The notes beneath the pieces were generated by a model that saw nothing but the letters and a program-made list of their open reading frames with translations, was not told the origin of the DNA and ran no database searches. A stretch of 14,857 nucleotides of DNA, taken from assembly GCA_009927195.1 (NCBI GenBank), contig RFNL01000347.1, positions 1 through 14,857 of the forward strand, written 5' to 3'. Source of the DNA: Betaproteobacteria bacterium (lineage in GTDB: Bacteria > Pseudomonadota > Gammaproteobacteria > Burkholderiales > Burkholderiaceae_C). The position numbers and the translations under genes were made by a program. Shown here in pieces: positions 7,856 through 14,473 of this stretch; positions within the stretch are counted from its first letter, which is position 1, and every line of letters starts with the position of its first letter.

Positions 7856-8251
7856 TTAATGAGATGACGTAGAAATTTCCACCACGCCCAAAGCGCCGCC
7901 GGTCATGGCGCGCTGCAGCAATGCGTCCATGGGTTCATGGCGATAACACACACTGCGCAGCAACATGGGCAAGTTCACACCTGCCACGATCTTGGCTTTG
8001 TGATCACGCGCCCACCGCTGGGCCACATTGGCCGGGGTGGCACCCAGCACATCGGTGAGCACCAGCACGTCGCCGTCATCGATGCCCTCCCACAGCGCTT
8101 GCGCAGCCGCCAGGCTTTGTTCCGGCGTGTCGTTGGCTTGCACATCCAGCGCCAGCACCCCGGAATCGCATTCGGGATAAACATGCTTGGCGCAGGCCTT
8201 GAGGGCCAGAGCCAAAGGGGCGTGGGCAACAATGAAAATGCGATGGGTCAT
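7856..8251 (-). CDS. PTS EIIA component, mannose (EIIA-Man) family
   Basis: Single-domain EIIA of the mannose-type PTS, 131 residues. It accepts phosphate from HPr on H10 (IFIVAHAPLA). The TDVLGATPANVAQ segment (about 66-78) matches the EIIA-Man family motif, followed by VAGVNLPMLL. No EIIB, EIIC or EIID gene is present in the window, so sugar transport by this set cannot be shown. In many proteobacteria such orphan EIIA proteins act in regulation, which I infer here. It starts 15 bases after the MFS gene stop and lies 18 bases before ptsH, the usual EIIA-ptsH-ptsI order of Burkholderiales. No strong ribosome binding site is visible. Confidence 0.93.
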   Translation of the reverse strand: MTHRIFIVAHAPLALALKACAKHVYPECDSGVLALDVQANDTPEQSLAAAQALWEGIDDGDVLVLTDVLGATPANVAQRWARDHKAKIVAGVNLPMLLRSVCYRHEPMDALLQRAMTGGALGVVEISTSSH

Positions 8252-8266
8252 GGGATGGATTTTGCT

Positions 8267-9514
8267 TCAAGCGCCAGGTTGCTGATTATCCCCGCGCGCC
8301 CAGCAAAAATAGAGGTATGAGCCCATGCTGCAAACCATGAAAAAACCCAAAGCGCCTTGAAAAGCGCTGACGATCGACCAACCCATGGCCTGAAGGGCAT
8401 CGATCCATAAACCCATGCCCCACTGGACCACAAAAACCCCCACAAAAACCACCAGGTTATAGGCCGACAGGGCCCGCCCTGCCAAATGTGGCGGGAAAGC
8501 CATACCCACCGCTGGTTGGGCCAGGGAGACCACAGTATTGGTGATGAAAAAACCGATCCACATGACGACACCCGTGTTTTCACCGCCCCACACCACCCCC
8601 AACAGGGCGATCAAATTGAATGGCACGCCCCAGGTGATGAGCCAATTGGGCTTGTAGCCATGGCGGGTCAGCCAAGGATTGAACATGCCCCAGCCCCAAA
8701 AAGCCAGCAACATGCTCAAGTTGATCCAAAACAAGCCGGTGGCAGACTCCCAGGCAGAGTAACCCGAAACCTTGGTCAGCCAAGGCCCAGCCCACAAGGT
8801 CTGCATGGCCACCAAGCCACCGTAATTGAAAAAACCCAATGGGGTCATGCGCTTAAAGTAAGGGTGGCGCCAAACTTGGACATAAGCCCTCCACCAGGAT
8901 TCGGCTGGCTGTGCCGTGTCTGTTGCCACCGCCTCCACTGGCTCCCATTTGGGCACCCACCAGAGGATAAAGACCATTGACAACACCACCATGCCCGCCA
9001 GCACCCAAAATAGCACACGCCACCCCACCCATGGCACCAAAGCTTGAACAGGCAGGGTTGACGACAGCATGCCCAAAGAGCCGGTCATGAGCATCCACGA
9101 ATTCGCACGCAACTGGGTGGGTGCATCAAACCATCGGCGATAACCGGTCAAAGGGGCCATCAGGCAGCTTGACACACCGACGCCGGTGAGGACACGGGCC
9201 AAAAAAAGTCCCGTGAAACTGTCGGCACAGGCAAAAGCCACACAGCCCAACACGGCCGCCCCCAAAAATGACAAGATGACTTTGTTGGGGCCATGCCGAT
9301 CCAACCAACTGCCCATCGGCAATTGCATGGCCGCAAAACCTAAAAAGTACCCCCCGGCCAACAGACCCAGATCTCGCGAATTGAGGCCGAATTCGGGAAT
9401 CAATGTGGGCGACAAAGTGGCTGTGATGGCCCGCACCAAGGCCGACAAATAGTAAGTAAAGGCAAAGCAGACGAAAACCCGCACTGCCAAAGAACGCGTC
9501 ATGACCATGCTCAT
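8267..9514 (-). CDS. MFS transporter, substrate unknown
   Basis: Integral membrane transporter of the major facilitator superfamily, about 415 residues with roughly 12 hydrophobic segments. The loop after the second helix carries the family motif GSWLDRHGPNK (68-78), and RVLTGVGVSS follows near the fourth helix. I cannot assign a substrate. The frame is open much further upstream, but the region before 9514 codes for the neighbouring lipoprotein. AGGAG lies ten bases before the ATG at 9514, which supports that start (in-frame ATGs at 9508 and 9502 are alternatives). The ATG overlaps the lipoprotein stop as ATGA, so the two are probably translationally coupled. The EIIA gene follows after 15 bases. 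Confidence 0.88.
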   Translation of the reverse strand: MSMVMTRSLAVRVFVCFAFTYYLSALVRAITATLSPTLIPEFGLNSRDLGLLAGGYFLGFAAMQLPMGSWLDRHGPNKVILSFLGAAVLGCVAFACADSFTGLFLARVLTGVGVSSCLMAPLTGYRRWFDAPTQLRANSWMLMTGSLGMLSSTLPVQALVPWVGWRVLFWVLAGMVVLSMVFILWWVPKWEPVEAVATDTAQPAESWWRAYVQVWRHPYFKRMTPLGFFNYGGLVAMQTLWAGPWLTKVSGYSAWESATGLFWINLSMLLAFWGWGMFNPWLTRHGYKPNWLITWGVPFNLIALLGVVWGGENTGVVMWIGFFITNTVVSLAQPAVGMAFPPHLAGRALSAYNLVVFVGVFVVQWGMGLWIDALQAMGWSIVSAFQGALGFFMVCSMGSYLYFCWARGDNQQPGA

Positions 9515-10041
9515 GGCAAGGAAACTCCTGAAAAATAGGTTTCCGCCACAGACTGCACGTCCCGGCTTTGGATGGGCGCATAGACCGCCGTTTGATAAAC
9601 CCAGCCATCTGCCGCAAACCACAGGCTTCGCACGTGGCGGCTCGATGCATGGACCGTCCACTGGATGGGCGAGGCGTCGCTGCTGGCCCCCATGATGGAC
9701 ATGGTTTGGGCTTGCACGCCCTGTGCACGGACACCCCAAGTGGCCAAACTGGCCTGTTGCCAAGCTTGCAGCACTTGTGCCGATGACCAGCCGGGGGGCA
9801 AGGCCATGGCGGCAAAGCTGAAGTCAAAGCCTTGCGCAGCACAGGCTTGCATATACAGCACCGTGACCTGTTCACGCAACGCAATTTGGCGCTCTGCCAC
9901 GTCGGGCTTGCAGGGCATGAGCACCCGGGCGGGTGCCATGTCATGGCGCACTTCGCGCCAATTCAGTGCAGGTGTGCATCCTGAGGCCCCCACGCTCAGA
10001 CCCGCTACCAAGGCCCAAAGATGAGGACTGGGATTCAACAT
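9511..10041 (-). CDS. Putative lipoprotein of unknown function
   Basis: I do not recognise a function. From the ATG at 10041 it has 176 residues; an in-frame TTG at 10062 would add seven. Residues 8-21 are hydrophobic and end in VGASGC, a plausible lipobox with C22 as the lipidated residue, though the N-terminus lacks the usual lysine or arginine. The mature part is soluble and has two further cysteines, C44 in LMPCKPD and C67 in MQACAAQGFDF, and tryptophans spaced through the second half. The PCKP...ER...AC.A.G pattern resembles small hypothetical proteins common in Burkholderiales, as I recall them. It overlaps the downstream MFS gene by four bases, so a shared role at the envelope is inferred. 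Confidence 0.72.
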   Translation of the reverse strand: MLNPSPHLWALVAGLSVGASGCTPALNWREVRHDMAPARVLMPCKPDVAERQIALREQVTVLYMQACAAQGFDFSFAAMALPPGWSSAQVLQAWQQASLATWGVRAQGVQAQTMSIMGASSDASPIQWTVHASSRHVRSLWFAADGWVYQTAVYAPIQSRDVQSVAETYFSGVSLP

Positions 10042-10045
10042 GAAC

Positions 10046-10056
10046 GGGATTATCCC
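10046..10056. repeat. Small inverted repeat just before the lipoprotein start
   Basis: GGGAT-T-ATCCC forms a perfect odd-centred palindrome 5-15 bases upstream of the lipoprotein ATG, overlapping the G-rich stretch that would act as its ribosome binding site. It could be a weak operator or hairpin, or chance. Confidence 0.25.
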
Positions 10057-10128
10057 CGCCAAAGCATTTGACAGGGCGGGCCATTGTCTTTGTCGGGACC
10101 CAGCCGATTATTCGTTCACAATTCGGTC

Positions 10129-11376
10129 ATGAACTCATTGGACGGTATTCGCATTCTTGATCTCTCGCGTGTCTTGGCTGGGCCATGGTGCACCCAAACA
10201 TTGGCCGATTTGGGGGCCGATGTCATCAAGGTTGAAAAACCTGGTTTGGGCGACGACACCCGCGGCTGGGGCCCGCCGTTTCTGTCCGATGCCCAAGGCC
10301 ATGACACCAGCGATGCCGCCTATTACTTGAGCACCAACCGCAACAAGCGCTCAATGACCTGCGATATTGCCCAGCCCCAAGGCCAGGCCTTGATGCGCGA
10401 AATGGTGGCCCATTGTGATGTGTTCATTGAAAACTTCAAAGTGGGTGACATGGTCCGATATGGACTCGACGCAACCAGTTTATGGGCCATCAACCCACGA
10501 CTGGTTTATTGCAGCATCACGGGTTTTGGCCAAACCGGTCCTTACAGCGATCGCGCTGGCTACGACTATGCGGTTCAGGGGATGGGCGGACTGATGAGCG
10601 TCACCGGTGAGCGCGATGACTTGGGTGGTGGCCCGCAAAAAGTAGGCGTGGCAGTGGCCGATTTATTCACCGGCATGTACGCCAGTGTGGCGATACTGGC
10701 GGCATTGCGTCACGCCGAGAAAACCGGCCAGGGCCAGCACATTGACATGGCCTTGCTCGATACCCAGGTGGCCATGCTGGCCAACTTGGGTGCAAACTAT
10801 TTGGTCTCCGGTCAAAAAATCGGCAAAGTGCCCGGTCGGGCGGGTAATGCGCACCAAAACATCGTGCCTTATCAAGTGTTTGAAACAGCCCCCACGGATT
10901 CCGGCAACAAAGATCATTTGATTTTGGCCGTGGGCAACGACAATCAATTTGTTAAATTTTGCGCAGTGGCCGGCTTGGACCATTTGGCCAAAGATCCCCA
11001 ATACGCGACCAATCAAGGCCGCGTTCGCCACCGTGAAGTGCTGGTGCCCCTGTTGGCCACGACCATGAAAACACGGCGCAAAGATGATTGGCTCAAAGCC
11101 TTGGAAGCGGCCAAAGTACCTTGCGGCGCAATCAATAATTTGGCCGAGGTCTTTGCCGACCCGCAAGTCCAGGCCCGCGGCATGGTCTCGACCTGGCAAC
11201 ACCCCAAGGCTGGGCCCGTAAATCTGGTGGCCAGCCCCATGAAACTCAGCCAGACCCCAGTTCGCCAAGACCTTCCCCCGCCCATCTTGGGAGAGCACAC
11301 AGAGGCATTATTGGCCCAGGTGCTGGGCTACGGGCCCGAAGACCTGGCGCGCTTGCGCGAACAGCACATCATCTGA
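10129..11376 (+). CDS. CaiB/BaiF family CoA transferase
   Basis: Class III CoA transferase, moving CoA between carboxylic acids. From the ATG at 10129 it has 415 residues. The N-terminal DLSRVLAGPWCTQTLADLGADV and VEKPGLGDDTR segments and GFGQTGPYSDRAGYD are family hallmarks. D178 in GVAVADLFTGMYA is the expected catalytic aspartate that forms the acyl anhydride. The frame is open back to a TTG at 10084, but the sequence before residue 1 of my start does not resemble the family. The substrate cannot be told from sequence; formyl-CoA, succinyl-CoA and glutaryl-CoA transferases all share these motifs. It is a single-gene unit, divergent from the lipoprotein gene across an 87-base gap. It lies convergent with the cytochrome c' gene. 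Confidence 0.93.
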   Translation: MNSLDGIRILDLSRVLAGPWCTQTLADLGADVIKVEKPGLGDDTRGWGPPFLSDAQGHDTSDAAYYLSTNRNKRSMTCDIAQPQGQALMREMVAHCDVFIENFKVGDMVRYGLDATSLWAINPRLVYCSITGFGQTGPYSDRAGYDYAVQGMGGLMSVTGERDDLGGGPQKVGVAVADLFTGMYASVAILAALRHAEKTGQGQHIDMALLDTQVAMLANLGANYLVSGQKIGKVPGRAGNAHQNIVPYQVFETAPTDSGNKDHLILAVGNDNQFVKFCAVAGLDHLAKDPQYATNQGRVRHREVLVPLLATTMKTRRKDDWLKALEAAKVPCGAINNLAEVFADPQVQARGMVSTWQHPKAGPVNLVASPMKLSQTPVRQDLPPPILGEHTEALLAQVLGYGPEDLARLREQHII

Positions 11377-11404
11377 CCCAACGAGAGCAGTTGCGCTGTG
11401 CACA

Positions 11405-11432
11405 ACCACGCCCCGCTCGGTGCGGGCTTGGT
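11405..11432. terminator. Imperfect hairpin after the CoA transferase gene
   Basis: In the 150-base gap between the convergent CoA transferase and cytochrome c' genes, ACCA and GCCC (11405-11414) pair with GGGC and TGGT (11424-11432) around a GC-rich loop. No T-run follows, so intrinsic termination is doubtful. The rest of this gap shows no gene or clear signal. Confidence 0.22.
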
Positions 11433-11526
11433 GGCAAGGGACAAACCCCAAGGGGAGCGCGCCCGGTGCTGCGAGAACAAGGCACGATCAGTTGAACAGT
11501 GCCCTGACGAATTGGCCAAAGCTTAT

Positions 11527-11976
11527 TCAGTCTTTTCGGAAATTGTCATGGCATGCTTTGCAAGCGCCGCCCGTGGCTGCAAAAGCCGTTTTGAGGTTGT
11601 CCAAGTTGCCGGTTTTGGCCGCCGCATTGAGTTTGCTCGCCTCTGCTTGCAATTTGTCAGCTGCTTCCTTGAACTTGGCTGCATCTTTCCAAATTTCGGG
11701 CTTGGCTCGGGTCTCACCCTTGTCGGTCCCTTCGATGAAAGCCGCCCAATGCAATTTGGACATCACCTCCACCACAGCGGCATTGTCGGCCGCAACTTTA
11801 GCGTCATATGGCACACGCCCTTGGGCCATGGCGCCGATGCGTCCAAAGTGTTGACCCATGACGAAGAGGCTGCTTTTCCGGTACTTGATGGCATCTTCAG
11901 GCTTGGCAAATTGGGCCATGGCGGGCGCAGCGACCCAGGCAAGGGCCATCGTCATTAGAATGCTTTTGAAGTTCAT
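11527..11976 (-). CDS. Cytochrome c' (class II cytochrome c)
   Basis: Periplasmic four-helix-bundle c-type cytochrome of 149 residues. A signal peptide (MNFKSILMTMALAWVAAPAMA) with a likely cut after A21 is followed by a helical mature protein. The single haem motif CKACH (139-143) is at the extreme C-terminus, as in cytochrome c' and c556. Known members bind NO and CO at five-coordinate haem and protect against nitrosative stress, but some six-coordinate relatives act in electron transfer, and the sequence alone does not decide. GAGGA seven bases before the ATG supports the start. It diverges from the cytochrome b561 gene across 102 bases, a pairing that suggests electron exchange between the two. 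Confidence 0.92.
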   Translation of the reverse strand: MNFKSILMTMALAWVAAPAMAQFAKPEDAIKYRKSSLFVMGQHFGRIGAMAQGRVPYDAKVAADNAAVVEVMSKLHWAAFIEGTDKGETRAKPEIWKDAAKFKEAADKLQAEASKLNAAAKTGNLDNLKTAFAATGGACKACHDNFRKD

Positions 11977-12018
11977 GGATTTATCCTCAGGGTGGTTGGT
12001 GCAAAATTGGCTTCAACC

Positions 12019-12024
12019 AGTATA
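12019..12024 (-). promoter_or_regulatory. Candidate -10 box for the cytochrome c' gene
   Basis: The minus strand reads TATACT (12024-12019), five of six matches to the sigma-70 -10 consensus, 42 bases before the cytochrome c' start codon. The matching -35 position holds only the weak AAAGAC, so activation by a regulator is possible. Confidence 0.3.
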
Positions 12025-12078
12025 AAGTACATTTTTTCCTGGTCTTTGACAGGTCTGCCCCCAATCACTTGTCTTTTC

Positions 12079-12783
12079 ATGAACGATCCGTTTTCCAATG
12101 CTTCACGGCCCACTCGGGTCTGGGATTTGCCCACCCGCTTTTTCCATTGGGGATTGGTCGCCTGTGTGGCGGGATTGATCGTCACCGGCAACATGGGCGG
12201 CGACATGATGATTTGGCACGCCCGCTTTGGTTTCTCCGTATTGGCCTTGGTGTTTTTTCGCCTGGCCTGGGGTTTTGTGGGAGGCCACTGGTCGCGCTTT
12301 CAACAATTTAACCTGCACCCAAGACATGCTTTGACTTACGTTCGCAATATTCGCCTGGGCACCCATGTTTTCACTGCAGGCCACAACCCTTTGGGCGCAT
12401 GGTCGGTTTGCTTGGTGTTGCTGCTTTTGCTGTTGCAAACCGCTTCTGGTCTGGTGGCCGATGACGAAATCGCTTTCTCCGGCCCCCTGTCCACTTGGGT
12501 TTCAGGCAGCATGGTGAGCATGGCCACCTGGTACCACAAAGCGGTGGGCAAGAAACTGTTGCTGCTGTGGATCGCCATGCATCTGCTAGCCATGGTTTTT
12601 CACCGTTGGCGCCTCGGTGAAAACCTCGTTACAGCCATGTTCCATGGCGATAAACCCACCACAGATGCCACCATACCTTCGCAAGACAGCGCCAAAACCC
12701 GCTGGCTGGCCCTCATTTGTCTGGCATTGAGTGCTGCTTTGGTCATTTGGCTGGTCAATCTGCCCCCTGCCGTGCCTGCTTGA
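12079..12783 (+). CDS. Cytochrome b561-type membrane protein
   Basis: Membrane-bound b-type cytochrome of 234 residues, of the CybB / Ni-Fe hydrogenase b-subunit type. It has four core hydrophobic segments plus a fifth near 209-227, giving about five membrane helices. Candidate haem-binding histidines lie in or beside the helices: H23 (RFFHWG), H47 (IWHARFG), H102 (AGHNPLG), H168 (IAMHLL) and H175. The PTRVWDLPTRFFHW N-terminus is typical. The frame is open upstream to a GTG at 11992, but the ATG at 12079 fits the family start; no clear ribosome binding site precedes it. It diverges from cytochrome c', a likely redox partner (inference), and a GNAT gene follows ten bases downstream. Confidence 0.9.
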   Translation: MNDPFSNASRPTRVWDLPTRFFHWGLVACVAGLIVTGNMGGDMMIWHARFGFSVLALVFFRLAWGFVGGHWSRFQQFNLHPRHALTYVRNIRLGTHVFTAGHNPLGAWSVCLVLLLLLLQTASGLVADDEIAFSGPLSTWVSGSMVSMATWYHKAVGKKLLLLWIAMHLLAMVFHRWRLGENLVTAMFHGDKPTTDATIPSQDSAKTRWLALICLALSAALVIWLVNLPPAVPA

Positions 12784-12793
12784 GCCCTAGGGA

Positions 12794-13276
12794 ATGGCGA
12801 AGATCGAACTCATCACGCCCGATGCGCCCGAATGGATGACGCAGGTCGCCGCCATTTTCAAAGAATATGCCCATTCATTACCCGTCGATTTGGCATTTCA
12901 GGGCTTCGAACAAGAGCTCACGCAATTGCCTGGAGACTATGCGCCGCCCCGTGGTGCGCTGACGCTGGCCTTGGTCGACCAAATGGTGGCGGGGTGTTGT
13001 GCTTTACGCCCAATCGACAGCACTGACTATGCCAATGCTGCAGAAATGAAGCGCTTGTACGTGCGCAGTGCCTTCCGTGGCTTTGGTCTGGGGCGCGAGT
13101 TGGCCTCTCACACCCTGGATTTGGCCCGTCTGGCCGGTTATGGGCATGTGTTGCTCGATACCTTGGACGACATGGAAGCGGCCCGCACTTTGTATCTGGA
13201 TTTGGGGTTTGAAGAAATCCCGCCCTACTATCACAACCCCATCGCCGGTGCGCATTACCTCAAGGTCGACCTGTAG
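12794..13276 (+). CDS. GNAT family N-acetyltransferase
   Basis: Acetyl-CoA-dependent N-acetyltransferase of 160 residues with a single GNAT domain. The acetyl-CoA pyrophosphate-binding motif is RGFGLG (95-100) after EMKRLYV, and the conserved C-terminal ARTLYLDLGFEEIPPYY follows. The AGCCALRP strand (66-73) fits the preceding beta strand of the fold. The acetylated substrate is unknown. The gene starts ten bases after the b561 stop on the same strand, so co-transcription is likely. AGGG lies almost touching the ATG, too close for an ordinary ribosome binding site. Confidence 0.9.
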   Translation: MAKIELITPDAPEWMTQVAAIFKEYAHSLPVDLAFQGFEQELTQLPGDYAPPRGALTLALVDQMVAGCCALRPIDSTDYANAAEMKRLYVRSAFRGFGLGRELASHTLDLARLAGYGHVLLDTLDDMEAARTLYLDLGFEEIPPYYHNPIAGAHYLKVDL

Positions 13277-13311
13277 ACCGCGCCCGGTGAACGCTGCATG
13301 GGGCGGATGAC

Positions 13312-13334
13312 AAAAAGCCCCCTTGGGGTGGCTT
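13312..13334 (-). terminator. Intrinsic terminator of the peroxiredoxin gene
   Basis: On the minus strand AAGCC-A-CCCC, loop AA, GGGG-GGCTT forms a stem with one bulge, followed by TTT, 36 bases beyond the peroxiredoxin stop. The T-run lies only on the minus-strand side, so it serves that gene; it may also slow transcription coming from the GNAT gene. Confidence 0.7.
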
Positions 13335-13370
13335 GATCAGAGAGCAGGTTGTGCCGTTGACCGCGGGAAA

Positions 13371-13877
13371 TCAGCCCTTGGCTTGCGCCAGCATGGTCTG
13401 CGCATCACTGACTTCAAATTTGCCCGGCCCTTCGATGTTCAAGGTGGCCACTTTGCCATCCTTGATCAACATGGAGTATCGGTTGCTGCGCAAGCCCATG
13501 CCTCTCGCGGTCAAATCCAATGTCAAACCAGTGGCCTTGGTGAAGTCGGCACTGCCATCGGCCAACATGCGCACCTTGCCATGGGTGTGTTGCTCACGCG
13601 CCCACGCGCCCATCACAAATGCGTCGTTGACACTGACACACCAAATTTCATCCACACCAGCCTGATGAAGCGCTTCACAGTGTTCCACGTAACCTGGCAC
13701 ATGCTTGGCCGAGCAAGTGGGTGTGAATGCGCCAGGCAAGGCAAAAAGGGCAATCGTCTTGCCTGCAATGGCCTTGTGCACCTCGACTGGGTTGGGGCCA
13801 ATGCTGCAGCCCTCGCCTTCAACTTCCGAGTACTCCATCAGGGTGGCGTTGGGCAAGTTGTCTCCGACTTTGATCAT
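13371..13877 (-). CDS. Peroxiredoxin (Prx5 / redoxin family)
   Basis: Thiol peroxidase that reduces hydrogen peroxide and organic hydroperoxides, 168 residues. The peroxidatic cysteine is C55 in PGAFTPTCSAKHVPGY, the hallmark of the Prx5 group. Other cysteines are C24, C67 and C80 (IWCVSVND); which one, if any, resolves the disulfide cannot be told. A glutaredoxin domain is absent, so the protein needs an external reductant. AGGAG six bases before the ATG gives a clear start. It has its own terminator and lies just beyond the ribosomal cluster on the same strand, separated by a strong hairpin. Confidence 0.93.
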   Translation of the reverse strand: MIKVGDNLPNATLMEYSEVEGEGCSIGPNPVEVHKAIAGKTIALFALPGAFTPTCSAKHVPGYVEHCEALHQAGVDEIWCVSVNDAFVMGAWAREQHTHGKVRMLADGSADFTKATGLTLDLTARGMGLRSNRYSMLIKDGKVATLNIEGPGKFEVSDAQTMLAQAKG

Positions 13878-13909
13878 GGTGAACTCCTGTAAGGGTTAAA
13901 AAAATAGAA

Positions 13910-13921
13910 GGGCGCGCGCCC
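13910..13921. repeat. 12-base perfect palindrome upstream of the peroxiredoxin gene
   Basis: GGGCGCGCGCCC is fully self-complementary and lies 33 bases upstream of the peroxiredoxin ATG, next to the ribosomal terminator. It could be a protein-binding site near the promoter, or a chance GC run. Confidence 0.3.
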
Positions 13922-13925
13922 ATGA

Positions 13926-13953
13926 AAAAACGACCCTATTGTGGGTCGTTTTT
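13926..13953 (-). terminator. Strong intrinsic terminator after rpsQ
   Basis: AAAAACGACCC (13926-13936) and GGGTCGTTTTT (13943-13953) pair perfectly over 11 bases around a six-base loop. On the minus strand the stem ends in a run of T, and it begins 30 bases past the rpsQ stop. The symmetrical A and T tails mean it can stop transcription from both directions. Confidence 0.88.
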
Positions 13954-13983
13954 CAATCTCTGACAGTTCAAATGGGCATCACA

Positions 13984-14253
13984 TCAAACTGCGACAGCTT
14001 TTTCGACCAATCGGGTAGCCACCCAACTTTTGGTTTTGGAAATGGGTCGGCTTTCAGTGATTTCAATCACATCACCCATGTGGTACTGGCCTTGTTCGTC
14101 GTGCGCGTGGTACTTGCTCGATTTACCAACAATCTTGCCGTAGAGCGCGTGCTTGACACGGCGCTCCACCAAGACGGTCACGGTTTTGGCACGCTTGTCA
14201 CTGACGACCTTGCCAATCAAGGTGCGCTTGAGGGATTTTTGGGTTTCCGTCAT
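13984..14253 (-). CDS. rpsQ: 30S ribosomal protein S17
   Basis: Primary 16S rRNA-binding protein of the small subunit. The 89 residues contain the family features LIGKVVSDKRAKTVTVLVER near the start and HDEQGQYHMGDVIEITESRPISKTKSW, which match the S17 signature. AAGGA upstream of the ATG supports the start. It follows rpmC after nine bases, as in other S10 operons. The next gene in most bacteria, rplN, does not follow here; a terminator does. Confidence 0.97.
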   Translation of the reverse strand: MTETQKSLKRTLIGKVVSDKRAKTVTVLVERRVKHALYGKIVGKSSKYHAHDEQGQYHMGDVIEITESRPISKTKSWVATRLVEKAVAV

Positions 14254-14262
14254 GGTCGATCC

Positions 14263-14457
14263 TTATTTGGAAGCTTGCTTTTGGGCCAAGATGGTTTTGG
14301 CCCTCGCAATGCTGCGGCGGGTGTCGCGCATTTGAGCGGTGTTGTTGAGTTGTTGCGTGGCTTTTTGCATGCGCATGGCAAAGTGGGCTTTTTGCAGTTC
14401 TTTGACTTCGGTTTGCAAAGCGGCCACATCTTTTTGGCGCAATTCGGATGCTTTCAT
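14263..14457 (-). CDS. rpmC: 50S ribosomal protein L29
   Basis: Small helical large-subunit protein near the peptide exit tunnel, 64 residues. MKASELRQKD at the start and the QLNNTAQMRDTRRSIARAKT segment are typical of L29. The frame is open far upstream, but AGGAG eight bases before the ATG at 14457 and the family length fix the start. It lies 16 bases after rplP and 9 bases before rpsQ. Confidence 0.97.
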   Translation of the reverse strand: MKASELRQKDVAALQTEVKELQKAHFAMRMQKATQQLNNTAQMRDTRRSIARAKTILAQKQASK

Positions 14458-14473
14458 CGTCGTTTCTCCTGAC

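Noticed and set aside
9515..9763. Longer MFS start at 9763
   Set aside because: The added residues are polar, show no membrane helix, and overlap the lipoprotein in another frame; AGGAG before 9514 marks the true start.
11398..11958. Open frame of 186 codons on the plus strand
   Set aside because: It lies mostly opposite the cytochrome c' gene, whose signal peptide and haem motif are clear.
12036..12080. TTGACA-like -35 box for the b561 gene
   Set aside because: The position 17 bases downstream reads TTGTCT, a poor -10, and would leave only a few bases before the start codon.
13323..13892. Open frame of 189 codons on the plus strand
   Set aside because: It is antisense to the peroxiredoxin, which has a strong ribosome binding site and active-site motif.
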